From assembly GCA_964528055.1 (NCBI GenBank), contig CAZGQM010000009.1, positions 78,287 through 142,286 of the forward strand: a DNA stretch of 64,000 bases, read 5' to 3'. The notes beneath the pieces are model-generated. The model was not told where the DNA came from. It saw only the letters and a program-made list of their open reading frames with translations, and searched no databases. The stretch comes from Geoanaerobacter sp964528055 (GTDB lineage: Bacteria; Desulfobacterota; Desulfuromonadia; Geobacterales; DSM-12255). This document shows, in pieces, positions 7,743 through 15,999 of this stretch; positions within the stretch are counted from its first letter, which is position 1, and every line of letters starts with the position of its first letter. The translations under genes were made by a program, and so were the position numbers.

Positions 7743-9460
7743 CCCCGGAAGCATTCTTTGAGAACTTTGCATACATAGCAGATGCCCCGAATGGAGTGAA
7801 GAAACTGCGTGAGCTTATTCTGCAGTTGGCAGTTCGGGGGAAGCTCGTATCGCAAAACCTAGACGATGAACCAGCGGCAATTCTGTTGGAACGGATACAT
7901 GCAGAAAAGGCAAGGTTGGTTAGGGAAAAGAAGATTCGGAAGAGTGACCCTTTGCCGCCGGTCACTGCTGATGAAGCGCCTTATGAATTGCCGCAGGGTT
8001 GGAATTGGGTGAGGCTTGACAGTACAGGTCAAATCTTCAATGGGAATAGTGTTAATGAAAGCGGGAAAACCAAACTTTCTAATAACGCCAGTGGATTACC
8101 ATTTATAGCCACGAAAGACGTCGGTTACGGTCGCCAAGACTTAAATTATGAAAATGGCTTACGTGTTCTAGAGGGGAGTACTGATTTCAAAGTTGCACAT
8201 ACAAACGCAGTCTTAATTTGTGCAGAAGGTGGAAGTGCTGGGAAAAAAATAGGCATGACTGACCGCGACATCTGTTTTGGCAATAAGCTTTATGCTAATG
8301 AAGTTTGGAGGGGGATAAATCCGACTTACATATTGTCAGTTTATATGACGCCTGATTTTTTCGAACAATTTTCATCTAGAATGACCGGTATAATAGGAGG
8401 TATAGCGCGGAGCGAATTTTTATTAATACCGGTTCCGTTACCGCCAGAGAACGAACAACACCGTATCGTTGCTAAGATTTACCATCTTATGTCTCTTTGT
8501 GACAAGCTTGAGGCTCGACAGCAAAGTGAAAAGAATAAACTGACCCGCCTGAACAACTCAGCCCTTAACAAACTCACTATTGCCAGTGGAAGTGAAGACT
8601 TTAGCGTCGCCTGGCAGCTTGTCCGTAACAACTTCGACCTTCTCTATACTACCCCAAATGCCATAGCCAAACTTCGCCAGTGCATACTGCAGCTTGCTGT
8701 TCAAGGAAAACTCGTACCGCAAGACCCGGTTGACGAGCCAGCTTCCATATTGCTTACCAAAATCAAAGAAGAAAAAGAACGCCTTGTACGAGCGAAACTC
8801 ATAAAACAAGAGAAAAATCCCCCGAACATTGAAGATGATGAACAGTATTGTGAGATTCCTCGAAATTGGGCTTGGGCACGTTTGGTGGGACTATGTTCTG
8901 TAATCACTGATGGTACTCATCAGACCCCAAACTATACTACACGCGGTCGAACATTTATCTCAGCCCAAAATGTTAAGCCATTTAAGTTCATGCCTCAAAA
9001 TCATCGATGGGTCTCTGAAAGTGATTTTCAAGGTTATATAAAAAACCGTAAGCCAGAGTTAGGCGATATTTTACTAACCCGAGTGGGTGCAGGTATTGGA
9101 GAGGCAGCAGTTATAGACGTTGAACTTGAATTTGCGATTTATGTGAGCGTGGGTCTTTTGAAGCCAATCCGTGGATTCATTGAACCTGATTATCTGGTTC
9201 TGTGGCTAAACTCTCCATATGGACGTGGGCACTCTGAGCGAAACACATACGGTAAAGGCATGTCTCAAGGGAATTTAAATCTTAGCCTAATTAGGAATTT
9301 TGCAGTTTCTCTTCCTCCATTCCAAGAACAAAAGCGCATCGTATCCAAGGTTGATAACCTCATGGCTTTTTGCGACGAACTTGAAGCTAAGCTTAATAAG
9401 ACCCAGACTAAGGCAGAAAAGCTGACAGCAGCGGCGGTACAAGGACTTCTAGCGGTGTAA
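7739..9460 (+). CDS. hsdS: type I restriction-modification specificity subunit S
   Basis: HsdS recognises the bipartite DNA target for the whole enzyme. The 573-residue protein shows the classic internal duplication. ILQLAVRGKLVSQ near residue 27 is repeated as ILQLAVQGKLVPQ near 315, and the coiled segment ENEQHRIVAKIYHLMSLCDKLEA (about 238-260) is echoed by QEQKRIVSKVDNLMAFCDELEA near the C-terminus. The two target-recognition domains lie at roughly 90-230 and 375-525. The start overlaps the hsdM stop by 4 bp (ATGA). It is more AT-rich in the recognition domains, as expected for exchanged segments. Confidence 0.93.
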   Translation: MTPEAFFENFAYIADAPNGVKKLRELILQLAVRGKLVSQNLDDEPAAILLERIHAEKARLVREKKIRKSDPLPPVTADEAPYELPQGWNWVRLDSTGQIFNGNSVNESGKTKLSNNASGLPFIATKDVGYGRQDLNYENGLRVLEGSTDFKVAHTNAVLICAEGGSAGKKIGMTDRDICFGNKLYANEVWRGINPTYILSVYMTPDFFEQFSSRMTGIIGGIARSEFLLIPVPLPPENEQHRIVAKIYHLMSLCDKLEARQQSEKNKLTRLNNSALNKLTIASGSEDFSVAWQLVRNNFDLLYTTPNAIAKLRQCILQLAVQGKLVPQDPVDEPASILLTKIKEEKERLVRAKLIKQEKNPPNIEDDEQYCEIPRNWAWARLVGLCSVITDGTHQTPNYTTRGRTFISAQNVKPFKFMPQNHRWVSESDFQGYIKNRKPELGDILLTRVGAGIGEAAVIDVELEFAIYVSVGLLKPIRGFIEPDYLVLWLNSPYGRGHSERNTYGKGMSQGNLNLSLIRNFAVSLPPFQEQKRIVSKVDNLMAFCDELEAKLNKTQTKAEKLTAAAVQGLLAV

Positions 9461-9482
9461 ATCATTTTAGTAGGAGCACGTT

Positions 9483-10841
9483 ATGGATAAAGCTCAAGTT
9501 CAGCAAGTGTTAGAAAAAATTGGGCAAATTAAAGGACTCAATATCCCTGAACTTGTGGCAAGTTTTTACCCAGATGCCGATGATATTGCCAATGTAATAA
9601 TATCCAAGGCAACCACATCTCAATTTACAACGCTATCTCTTAAGGTACTGAATCAACTTGAAAATGAGCTGCGAGATGGACTTGGGGAGCTGTTGCCATG
9701 GCAATATAATTATCAGAACGAATATGGCAGTGACTCGATAATCAATGACCTTGCGAATTATCAAACATTTCTGCAACAAGGAAGCCTTCAAAATGCTGAA
9801 ACGCACCTCTTTAAACTAGCTTATTATCAGGTCGCTAATGGCTTTTTTGATAAGTCAACGATTAGGCAGCACAATTTGAGGGGGCTTAATCTCCAGGAAA
9901 CTACTGACATCCAAGATTTAAGAGAATCCCATCTAGACAATCAAAAACAAAAAATAGAGGAGCTTTTTGCAGCGCTTCAAGCTGCAAAGACAAGTCTGAC
10001 TGCTTTTCATGAACAGAAGAAAACTGAGCTGCAACAAGTTACTGATAATCTACAAGCCAGCACCCAAAACACCGCTCAAATAGCAACATTACTGAATCAT
10101 GCAACAGCGTCTGGCTCTAAAATTGATGCTTTGGAAGAAAGATTCACGAAAGCGCTTGCCGATGCGCAAAAAACGTATTCCGAGTACAAGACCGAAAATG
10201 AATCAGAAAAGAAGAAGATAGCTGCATTGCTGATTGAATTGGATGAGCGATTAAATCGTTACAATGAGCACCTAAACTCTGTCGAAGAGAAGAAAGCTTT
10301 TTTTGATGAACGGAATCAGTATCTTACAGATTTGATTGGTAGGGAAGTAGGAGCGTCGCTATTCGAAACATTCAAACAGAGAAAAATAGAGCTTGAGAAA
10401 CCAGTTGAGTTCTGGAAATGGGCGGTACCAATTGTAGGTGCTATCACTATTTTAGGGATTTATGCCATATTTACCAACTTCTTCGGATTTATCGCTAATT
10501 CATCAGGATTAGAAGGATGGCAACTTTTAGCCTTAAACTCGCTCAAATCTGCTCCAATGATATATCTCTTGGTTTTCGTCAGTCGACAATATTCCATTGA
10601 AAGGCATTTCCAGGAAGAATACGCGTTCAAATCCGCTGTAGCTTTGACAATACAAGCTTATACCGAGCAACTTCAAGATGTTGAAAACAAAGACAAGCTG
10701 ATTATGGAGTCTGTTGAAAAAATATACCAGGCTCCTTTTCAGTCAAAGAGTAAACCTTCACGAGAGAAAGAATCTGGTAAAGACATAACTGAGACCGTCA
10801 AGAACTTGAGTGAAGCGGTAAAAGAAGGGATGAAAAAATAA
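9483..10841 (+). CDS. coiled-coil membrane protein downstream of hsdS
   Basis: This 452-residue protein has a helical N-terminal region (1 to about 135) and a long coiled coil (about 145-305) rich in Lys, Glu, Gln and Ala. Two membrane helices follow (about 319-341 and 355-372), then a charged cytosolic tail with a lysine-rich end. No named family is recognised. It starts 22 bp after hsdS behind a GGAG-like ribosome site and reads as the last gene of the restriction operon. Its topology suggests a membrane-anchored sensor or effector rather than an enzyme. It may belong to the restriction system or be an independent defence gene. Confidence 0.75.
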   Translation: MDKAQVQQVLEKIGQIKGLNIPELVASFYPDADDIANVIISKATTSQFTTLSLKVLNQLENELRDGLGELLPWQYNYQNEYGSDSIINDLANYQTFLQQGSLQNAETHLFKLAYYQVANGFFDKSTIRQHNLRGLNLQETTDIQDLRESHLDNQKQKIEELFAALQAAKTSLTAFHEQKKTELQQVTDNLQASTQNTAQIATLLNHATASGSKIDALEERFTKALADAQKTYSEYKTENESEKKKIAALLIELDERLNRYNEHLNSVEEKKAFFDERNQYLTDLIGREVGASLFETFKQRKIELEKPVEFWKWAVPIVGAITILGIYAIFTNFFGFIANSSGLEGWQLLALNSLKSAPMIYLLVFVSRQYSIERHFQEEYAFKSAVALTIQAYTEQLQDVENKDKLIMESVEKIYQAPFQSKSKPSREKESGKDITETVKNLSEAVKEGMKK

Positions 10842-10930
10842 TGCCGCTTTGTCGGGCGCTGTCTGACCTTATCTAGAATAACTCCAATATTGCTGGCTGC
10901 ATTCACGATATTGTCGATATCAAGAAAAAC

Positions 10931-11134
10931 ATGAACAAATTTGAGAAGGGTATGTCTGAGTTTTCGTATTACCACGATAAAATCTTTTCCACTCTACTCA
11001 AAGTTGATTACAAGGACAGCTATATATCGATGAATGGAACCTTTTTTGAACTCCCCCTGTTCAACGTCAACAAGAGTGATGATGTTGTAAAAAAAGTGGT
11101 CGAGCCGATGCTGAAAATCCATCGAGATATCTGA
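10931..11134 (+). CDS. small hypothetical protein, possibly a truncated gene
   Basis: This 67-residue frame has plausible composition, starting MNKFEKGMSEF. The coding-like character continues upstream of the ATG for about 14 codons to a TAG near 10875, without a standard start codon. No good ribosome site precedes the ATG. It may therefore be the remnant of a gene that lost its 5' end. It lies between the coiled-coil membrane protein and the HEPN gene. The flanking non-coding sequence (10842-10930, 11135-11182) shows nothing else. Confidence 0.35.
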   Translation: MNKFEKGMSEFSYYHDKIFSTLLKVDYKDSYISMNGTFFELPLFNVNKSDDVVKKVVEPMLKIHRDI

Positions 11135-11182
11135 CATTATCATGCTGCAGCTCGCGAATAGAGCAACCTGGAATATTCAATT

Positions 11183-12532
11183 ATGACCTTTAAAAAAGAA
11201 GGATGTACCGGAACAATTATCGATATCGCCCAACAAGAAAGCAATGTTATCGATATTTGCTTTGATATGGAGTGTCGAGATGATGGCAATATCAAGCTAC
11301 TAATTAAACCTCCGGAATTCAGACGAGACATTACCTGGCTTATTGACGTGTTCCATGAACCATCAAACTCAACCCGCTTATTTCTAAAAGGTCAAACGGC
11401 AGATGGCGACAACATTACCTCTTCTAATATTTATCTTACTCAAGCCAGCCCGCAAATCAGACAGGGAGGAGAAAGAAACATTTTAGCAGTAGAAGTTGAG
11501 TGCACCGAACTGCGGGTTTCTATTACCGACTTTGAACGGGGATTGATTAAATCTACAGCTGGATGCATTCGATATGACATAAAAGGATTTCGGTGCTTTC
11601 AGGCAATTTCTGTAATGGCAGGAATCGGCAATATTGCGGCAGCAGGAACCGCAACTATTGACGATTACGACAAGATAACAGGTGCAATTTCTGTTGAAAC
11701 AAATAAGCTAGGACGCGTCAGTGATTGGGCTAGAAGGTCGAGTGACCAAGTGGAGCTGATACTCGATATCTTCTCGTTAGCGGGAGGGCGCTATCTTGAA
11801 TGGTCACGGCAAACGTTGTCTTTAGGAAATGAATGGGTAGAGACCGTGTTCAGGAGTACTGCTCACCGCGGCAAGCCAAGCTACCCGATTTTCCATTTCT
11901 TACATATGCAACCGGTATTGGAATTAGCTGTAAATAGATACAGCAAGAAGGTTAAGGATACCAGTGGGCTAGGAGTTGCAATAGAACAATTTCTAATTCC
12001 TTCTTTGTACGTAGAGACTCAATTCACAACAAGTTTCATGGCGCTTGAACAACTCGTGAACACTTTTGCAAACGCCCAATCAAGAAGCACTATTTTGTCC
12101 GATGAAGAATTTGCTGATTTTGTTATACCCGAGGTCATGGCAGGCTTGAAACGTGCCCAAATAGCTATAAAGGCTTCTCGTGATACAAAAGAGGCGAGAG
12201 AGAAAAGTCTCAGTAAATCCTGCAAGGCAATACGCGGCAAAATAAACGAATTGAATAGATATCCCTTCATACAAAACATGTGGAAGTTTCTGGCGGAGAT
12301 TGGGGTGCCAATTGAAGACCTGCCCAGAGAAGAGATTGAAAAGATGGTGCAGACAAGACATACGATTATTCATTCTGGTTCTATTCCCCCTGATTCCAAG
12401 GGGAAACAGCAAGCTTTATCACTTCTTCGCGAACTACTGACTCGCATATTTCTGACGATTCTTAAATTTGAGGGCGAGTATTCTTCTTATCTAAATGGAC
12501 ATCAATTCAAGCAGTTTCCCCATGGTCCTTAA
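11183..12532 (+). CDS. ApeA-like protein with C-terminal HEPN domain
   Basis: The 449 residues show a beta-rich N-terminal half (1 to about 230) followed by a helical C-terminal half. The latter carries TRHTIIHSG, an exact R-x4-H HEPN motif (Arg392, His397). This layout resembles the ApeA abortive-infection family, in which a variable N-terminal domain is joined to an ApeA-type HEPN nuclease that cuts RNA during phage infection. The RM neighbourhood supports a defence role. The precise family is inferred from architecture and motif. It has its own 48-bp upstream spacer and may be expressed separately. Confidence 0.65.
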   Translation: MTFKKEGCTGTIIDIAQQESNVIDICFDMECRDDGNIKLLIKPPEFRRDITWLIDVFHEPSNSTRLFLKGQTADGDNITSSNIYLTQASPQIRQGGERNILAVEVECTELRVSITDFERGLIKSTAGCIRYDIKGFRCFQAISVMAGIGNIAAAGTATIDDYDKITGAISVETNKLGRVSDWARRSSDQVELILDIFSLAGGRYLEWSRQTLSLGNEWVETVFRSTAHRGKPSYPIFHFLHMQPVLELAVNRYSKKVKDTSGLGVAIEQFLIPSLYVETQFTTSFMALEQLVNTFANAQSRSTILSDEEFADFVIPEVMAGLKRAQIAIKASRDTKEAREKSLSKSCKAIRGKINELNRYPFIQNMWKFLAEIGVPIEDLPREEIEKMVQTRHTIIHSGSIPPDSKGKQQALSLLRELLTRIFLTILKFEGEYSSYLNGHQFKQFPHGP

Positions 12533-13031
12533 TGACTTTCCCTATTTAATTCCCAATAGTCATAGGTAACTCTTGTATGCTGATTTAATTTAATGTCACT
12601 CTGACACTAACTATCTAATATAAAAGGATATTGACTCCACCTTCCCTCCATGATAAAGTTGCCATAATTCTTTTTATTCCACATTTTGAGCAGTCTTTCC
12701 TGCCGCCCCCCTGTAGTCCCAATGGATATCTGCGCCCAAATTCCGGTGCGGCTCCAGGGACGCTTATCACTCCCGCAACATCTTTTCATGCTGGCTTCTA
12801 CGTTGGCGGGACCACATTTCATTTTCTCATTAAAAGTATACCTTAATAAGCCTACTTTCCGCTGCCATTGGCGTTCTCCTATTGCATTAACATTTTCCCA
12901 AAACATCACTCTTTCGAGTCTATCTGCAGTTTGACTTAAAATGTTATAATTACAGCAGGTTGCTCAAGCCCCGTCATCTATACTGTAAAACCTTGCAAGA
13001 CTTGAATAGTACGAAGGCCATCCCGGTCATT
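12533..13031. other. intergenic region between HEPN gene and recombinase
   Basis: About 500 bases without a convincing gene. It contains a dyad at 12590-12610 (TTAATGTCA, CTC, TGACACTAA; one mismatch). A minus-strand frame at 12607-12909 and overlapping plus-strand frames are open, but all read as arginine-, cysteine- and tryptophan-rich sequence without recognisable domains. As the stretch just ahead of a site-specific recombinase cassette it could hold recombination or cargo-junction sequence, but no repeat matching the tRNA end was seen. Confidence 0.35.
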
Positions 13032-13079
13032 CACCCATAGAAGCCAGCAAATAAGACATTTGCGGGGCTTGTATGGGTG
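13032..13079 (+). promoter_or_regulatory. long near-perfect hairpin covering the start of the small ORF before the recombinase
   Basis: The left arm CACCCATAGAAGCC (13032-13045) and inner arm GCAAAT (13047-13052) pair with ATTTGC (13058-13063) and GGCTTGTATGGGTG (13066-13079). This gives 20 base pairs, one G-G mismatch and a small bulge around an AAGAC loop. The ATG of the ORF at 13073-13231 lies in the 3' arm, so in RNA the structure would hide the start of the coupled recombinase operon. It could alternatively be a DNA site bound by the recombinase. Confidence 0.6.
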
Positions 13080-13231
13080 GCAGAAGCAGAAACAAACCAT
13101 TGGACATGCTTGAGGTCATGTTCGATGACGATTTTCTCGATAGCGTTGTCTGCATGGCTGAACTGGACTTATTGGAATCGTACCTGAAAGACGAACTTAT
13201 CGAACTGTTCAAGATGGAGGAAAAGTCATGA
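13073..13231 (+). CDS. small acidic protein translationally coupled to the recombinase
   Basis: A 52-residue ORF starts MGGRSRNKPLDMLEVMFDDD and continues as an acidic, leucine-rich helical protein ending KMEEKS. Its stop overlaps the recombinase start by 4 bp (ATGA). The GGAGG ribosome site for the recombinase lies inside its last codons. It resembles the small acidic partner often found directly before large serine recombinases, such as directionality or helper factors, but no homology can be claimed. A 20-bp hairpin covers its start. Confidence 0.6.
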   Translation: MGGRSRNKPLDMLEVMFDDDFLDSVVCMAELDLLESYLKDELIELFKMEEKS

Positions 13232-14838
13232 GGGCTGCAATTTACGCTAGGGTTTCAACTGGCAAGCAGGCTTTAAAGGACCTGTCAATTCCAGACCAGT
13301 TGAAACAGATGCGGAAATGGTGCGAGGGTCATGGGCATGAAGTAGTGGAAGAATTTATCGAGGGCGGCGCAACAGGAACAGACGACCGACGACGAGTTTT
13401 TCAAAAAATGCTGGCTCAAGCCGAAGTGAATCCTCCTCCTTTTCAACTCATTGTTGTGCACAGCTTTTCACGATTTTACCGCGACCAAATCGAGATGGCG
13501 CTTCGTGAGCGTCGCTTGAAAAGGAACGGCATCCGTTTGGAGTCGATAACTCAGACGACCTCTGACGACCCAAGCGGAAACATGATGCGACAGATAATTG
13601 CAATGTTTGATGAATACCAAAGTCAAGAAAACTCCAAGCATACACTTCGAGCGATGAAGGAAAATGCTCTCCGAGGATTCTTCTGCGGTTCACGAATTCC
13701 CTTTGGCTATAAGATTGAAGAAACCCAAGAGAATGGGAACAAGAGCGTGAAAAAGCGGCTGGTTGTCAATGAAGGCGAGGCAAGCACCGTCAGAAGCATG
13801 TTCGAACTCTACATCATCAGGAATCTTGGTGCCAAAGGGGTAGCTTCATGGCTGAACGAGCGTGAAATTTTGCGGAGAGGAACTCCATGGAGTACAAGTT
13901 CTGTTAAGGAGCTACTTTCAAACAGGATTTATCTCGGTGAAGCTTGGTTCAACCGCACTTGTGCTCGCAAAAGAGAAGAAAAACCCATTGAAGAATGGAT
14001 AAAGATGCCTTGCGAAGCGATTGTCTCGGAGGAAACATTCCTGCTTGCCGAATTCAAACGGCACCAGCGCAGCCCAAAAATTATCCACCCAAGAGCTGTG
14101 TCGTCTCCGCTTCTGTTAACTGGCATTTTGAAATGTGGTGAGTGTGGCGGCGCAATGACCCTTTCAACTGGCAAGCGGAATCAATATCGCTACTACAAAT
14201 GTACTTCCAGGATTAACAAACATATTCAGGCATGTTCTTCCAAGGCGGTTCCATTGGAAAAATTCGACGAGTTAGTAGTGAATACTCTGTTCAGCAAGGT
14301 ATTCTCAAGCGAACGAGTTGCAATCATGCTGTCCGAACTGAAGAAACGGGTATCGTCATCTGGAGGCCGCACCAATTTGCAGGAACTTTCTCTGCAGTTG
14401 GAATCAGTGCAAAAAGAAATGCAGCGTTTGCACGAAGCGGTGCAAAAAGGTTTCTTTGAGCTTGATGAGGACTTGAAGGAAAGGATAGACACCCTGAAGA
14501 GGAAAAAAGCCGAAATTTCGGCAAATATCGAGCACCAGCAAGCCCTTTCAGCAACGATTCTCGGAAGTATAGAAGAAACGCAAGTTGACCGCTTCTGTAG
14601 CTTGGCCAAGGAAAGATTACTCGACCAAACCACCGGCATGGCCAAGGACTACCTGAAGCTGCTTGTTAAGGAAATTGTCCTGAAGGGGAATGAGGTCAAA
14701 ATCAAAGGGAATTATACGGCACTGGTGGGGGCGGTGAAGTACTCTAAAAATAACGAAACCGAGTACTTATTTAAAAGTACTCGGTTTCGGAATGTTTGGC
14801 TCCCCAACCCGGACTCGAACCAGGGACATGGTGGTTAA
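13228..14838 (+). CDS. large serine recombinase (island integrase)
   Basis: This 536-residue protein is of the resolvase-recombinase-zinc ribbon type, which integrates and excises phages and islands. The catalytic domain (1 to about 150) starts with IYARVST, with Ser10 as the predicted nucleophile. A Recombinase domain (about 165-275) follows, then a zinc ribbon with CGECGG (about 302) and a later cysteine pair (YYKC about 326, QAC about 337). A coiled coil (about 385-440) precedes the tail. A strong AGATGGAGG ribosome site supports ATG 13228. The last 14 or so codons read into the tRNA-Asn gene, so its C-terminal tail is supplied by the insertion site. Confidence 0.92.
   Translation: MRAAIYARVSTGKQALKDLSIPDQLKQMRKWCEGHGHEVVEEFIEGGATGTDDRRRVFQKMLAQAEVNPPPFQLIVVHSFSRFYRDQIEMALRERRLKRNGIRLESITQTTSDDPSGNMMRQIIAMFDEYQSQENSKHTLRAMKENALRGFFCGSRIPFGYKIEETQENGNKSVKKRLVVNEGEASTVRSMFELYIIRNLGAKGVASWLNEREILRRGTPWSTSSVKELLSNRIYLGEAWFNRTCARKREEKPIEEWIKMPCEAIVSEETFLLAEFKRHQRSPKIIHPRAVSSPLLLTGILKCGECGGAMTLSTGKRNQYRYYKCTSRINKHIQACSSKAVPLEKFDELVVNTLFSKVFSSERVAIMLSELKKRVSSSGGRTNLQELSLQLESVQKEMQRLHEAVQKGFFELDEDLKERIDTLKRKKAEISANIEHQQALSATILGSIEETQVDRFCSLAKERLLDQTTGMAKDYLKLLVKEIVLKGNEVKIKGNYTALVGAVKYSKNNETEYLFKSTRFRNVWLPNPDSNQGHGG
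14754..14789 (-). terminator. Rho-independent terminator of the tRNA-Asn gene
   Basis: A perfect 15-bp stem (CGAAACCGAGTACTT at 14754-14768, partner 14775-14789) with a 6-base loop. Read on the minus strand it is followed by TTATTTTT. It begins only 8 bases beyond the encoded CCA of the tRNA. It lies wholly inside the recombinase reading frame, whose codons here therefore also form the terminator. Confidence 0.8.
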
Positions 14839-14872
14839 CAGCCACCCGCTCTACCGACTGAGCTATTGGGGA
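14797..14872 (-). tRNA. tRNA-Asn (anticodon GTT), CCA encoded
   Basis: Read on the minus strand, the 76 bases fold as a cloverleaf. The acceptor is TCCCCAA with TTGGGGA, the D stem is GCTC with GAGC, and the anticodon stem GGTGG with CCACC encloses CTGTTAA (anticodon GTT). The T arm contains GGTTCGAGTCC. Discriminator G and the CCA end are encoded. The recombinase frame overlaps the 3' half of this gene from the other strand, marking it as the probable insertion site of the island. Confidence 0.95.
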
Positions 14873-15165
14873 ATAAGCTACTCTTCCTACGATTCTTGAT
14901 TATTTAGGGGGGATATCGTTACAAGAATTCCGTTTAGCAAGGACCCCCTAAAAACAAGAAGTTAATTACCACAGCCTTTTTGCCATGTCAAACAAATTGT
15001 GGCACGAATATACTGCAAGCGGTCTGAATCACCAGGATATATCTGCATTAGTGTGGGCATAGTAACGTGCAGCACTCCCCATCAAGCCCCCGGATTGATT
15101 AGTCAAGCATCCACTCCCCTGGTCGTGCCGCCCATGGCGCATTCAAGATCGCCCTGAAGTCTATA

Positions 15166-15201
15166 GGCACAAACTTGTGCCCAGCACGGCACACCTGTGC
15201 C
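15166..15201. promoter_or_regulatory. tandem GGCACA-TGTGCC dyads
   Basis: Two dyads, GGCACAAACTTGTGCC (15166-15181) and GGCACACCTGTGCC (15188-15201), share the arms GGCACA and TGTGCC. Their centres are 21 bp apart, two helical turns. They sit about 150 bp upstream of the membrane-protein gene at 15355. This looks like a cooperative operator. The rest of the 480-bp gap (14873-15354) holds the tRNA promoter region, a CCCCCTAAA/TTTAGGGGG inverted repeat near 14903-14954, and no visible gene. Confidence 0.5.
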
Positions 15202-15354
15202 AGCATAATCAACCTACGACACAATCCTATGAAAGAGAACACTACTCTAACAATTCAATTACGCGCATATTTTGCCGTATACAATGATTCAGGAAAACAG
15301 GGCCGTTCATTTGCAATAGGAGTGCGTGTCTACATTTTCTGACTGGAGGTCAGC

Positions 15355-15891
15355 ATGCCATTCAGCGCCCGTGTCTCATCTTTTGTTCGAGGGTTTCATA
15401 TACTCAGCATCTGTGCCTGGGTTGGCGGCGGACTGACCGTCCTGTTGCTTCTTGCTCTGGGAAAAGATAGCGAATCTGCAGAAGAACTCCAAGCTTACAA
15501 CTTGGTTATAGCCGCTATAGATGACTTCCTGATAACTCCAGGCGCAGGGAGCGCGCTCTGCAGCGGGCTGCTCCTTGCCTGTTGCCGCCGGCTCAAAATC
15601 CTTAAGAATGGATGGCTGTTAAGCAAGCTTATCATAACAGTCGCAGCGATTTGCTTCGGAGCATTTGCGCTTGGCCCCTTGCTAAGAGAGCTCCTGCTGT
15701 ACACGACGCAGGATAGAGGAGCGATATTTCTGGATACTTCGTATGCGCGTTCGTATCACGCAGGAATAATCGGCGTTATAGTTCAGACAATCTTGCTGCT
15801 CGGACTCCTGGCCGGATCTGTACATCGAGCATCAAAAACGGAAGCACGTAGCAATTGCAGTAGATGTCCCCTGGCCAGGAACAGCCCATAA
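15355..15891 (+). CDS. small integral membrane protein (DUF2269-like)
   Basis: This 178-residue protein has about four predicted membrane helices: near 12-34, 50-72 (weaker, with a glycine/cysteine-rich stretch), 80-104 and 133-155. It ends in a short basic tail with cysteines. The opening FVRGFHILSICAWVGGG resembles the first helix of DUF2269-type predicted membrane proteins, whose function is unknown. A GGAGG ribosome site precedes the ATG. It is the first backbone gene after the tRNA. The tandem dyads at 15166-15201 may regulate it. Confidence 0.7.
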   Translation: MPFSARVSSFVRGFHILSICAWVGGGLTVLLLLALGKDSESAEELQAYNLVIAAIDDFLITPGAGSALCSGLLLACCRRLKILKNGWLLSKLIITVAAICFGAFALGPLLRELLLYTTQDRGAIFLDTSYARSYHAGIIGVIVQTILLLGLLAGSVHRASKTEARSNCSRCPLARNSP

Positions 15892-15999
15892 AAGGATATG
15901 CAATATCGACCTTGGGCATACGCGTTGACTTTTGGATAAACTATGTGATGATTTAAGTAGTTGGCCCATGCAGTATGGACTTAAGAGGGAGGTGTCTTA

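Noticed and set aside
12607..12909. 100-residue minus-strand open frame and overlapping plus-strand frames
   Set aside because: Arg/Cys/Trp-rich composition, no domain, several frames open at once, no clear ribosome site; treated as non-coding.
15166..15181. Sigma54 promoter reading of GGCACAAACTTGTGC
   Set aside because: The GG-to-GC spacing is one base too long for a -24/-12 promoter, and the symmetric second copy favours a dyad operator.
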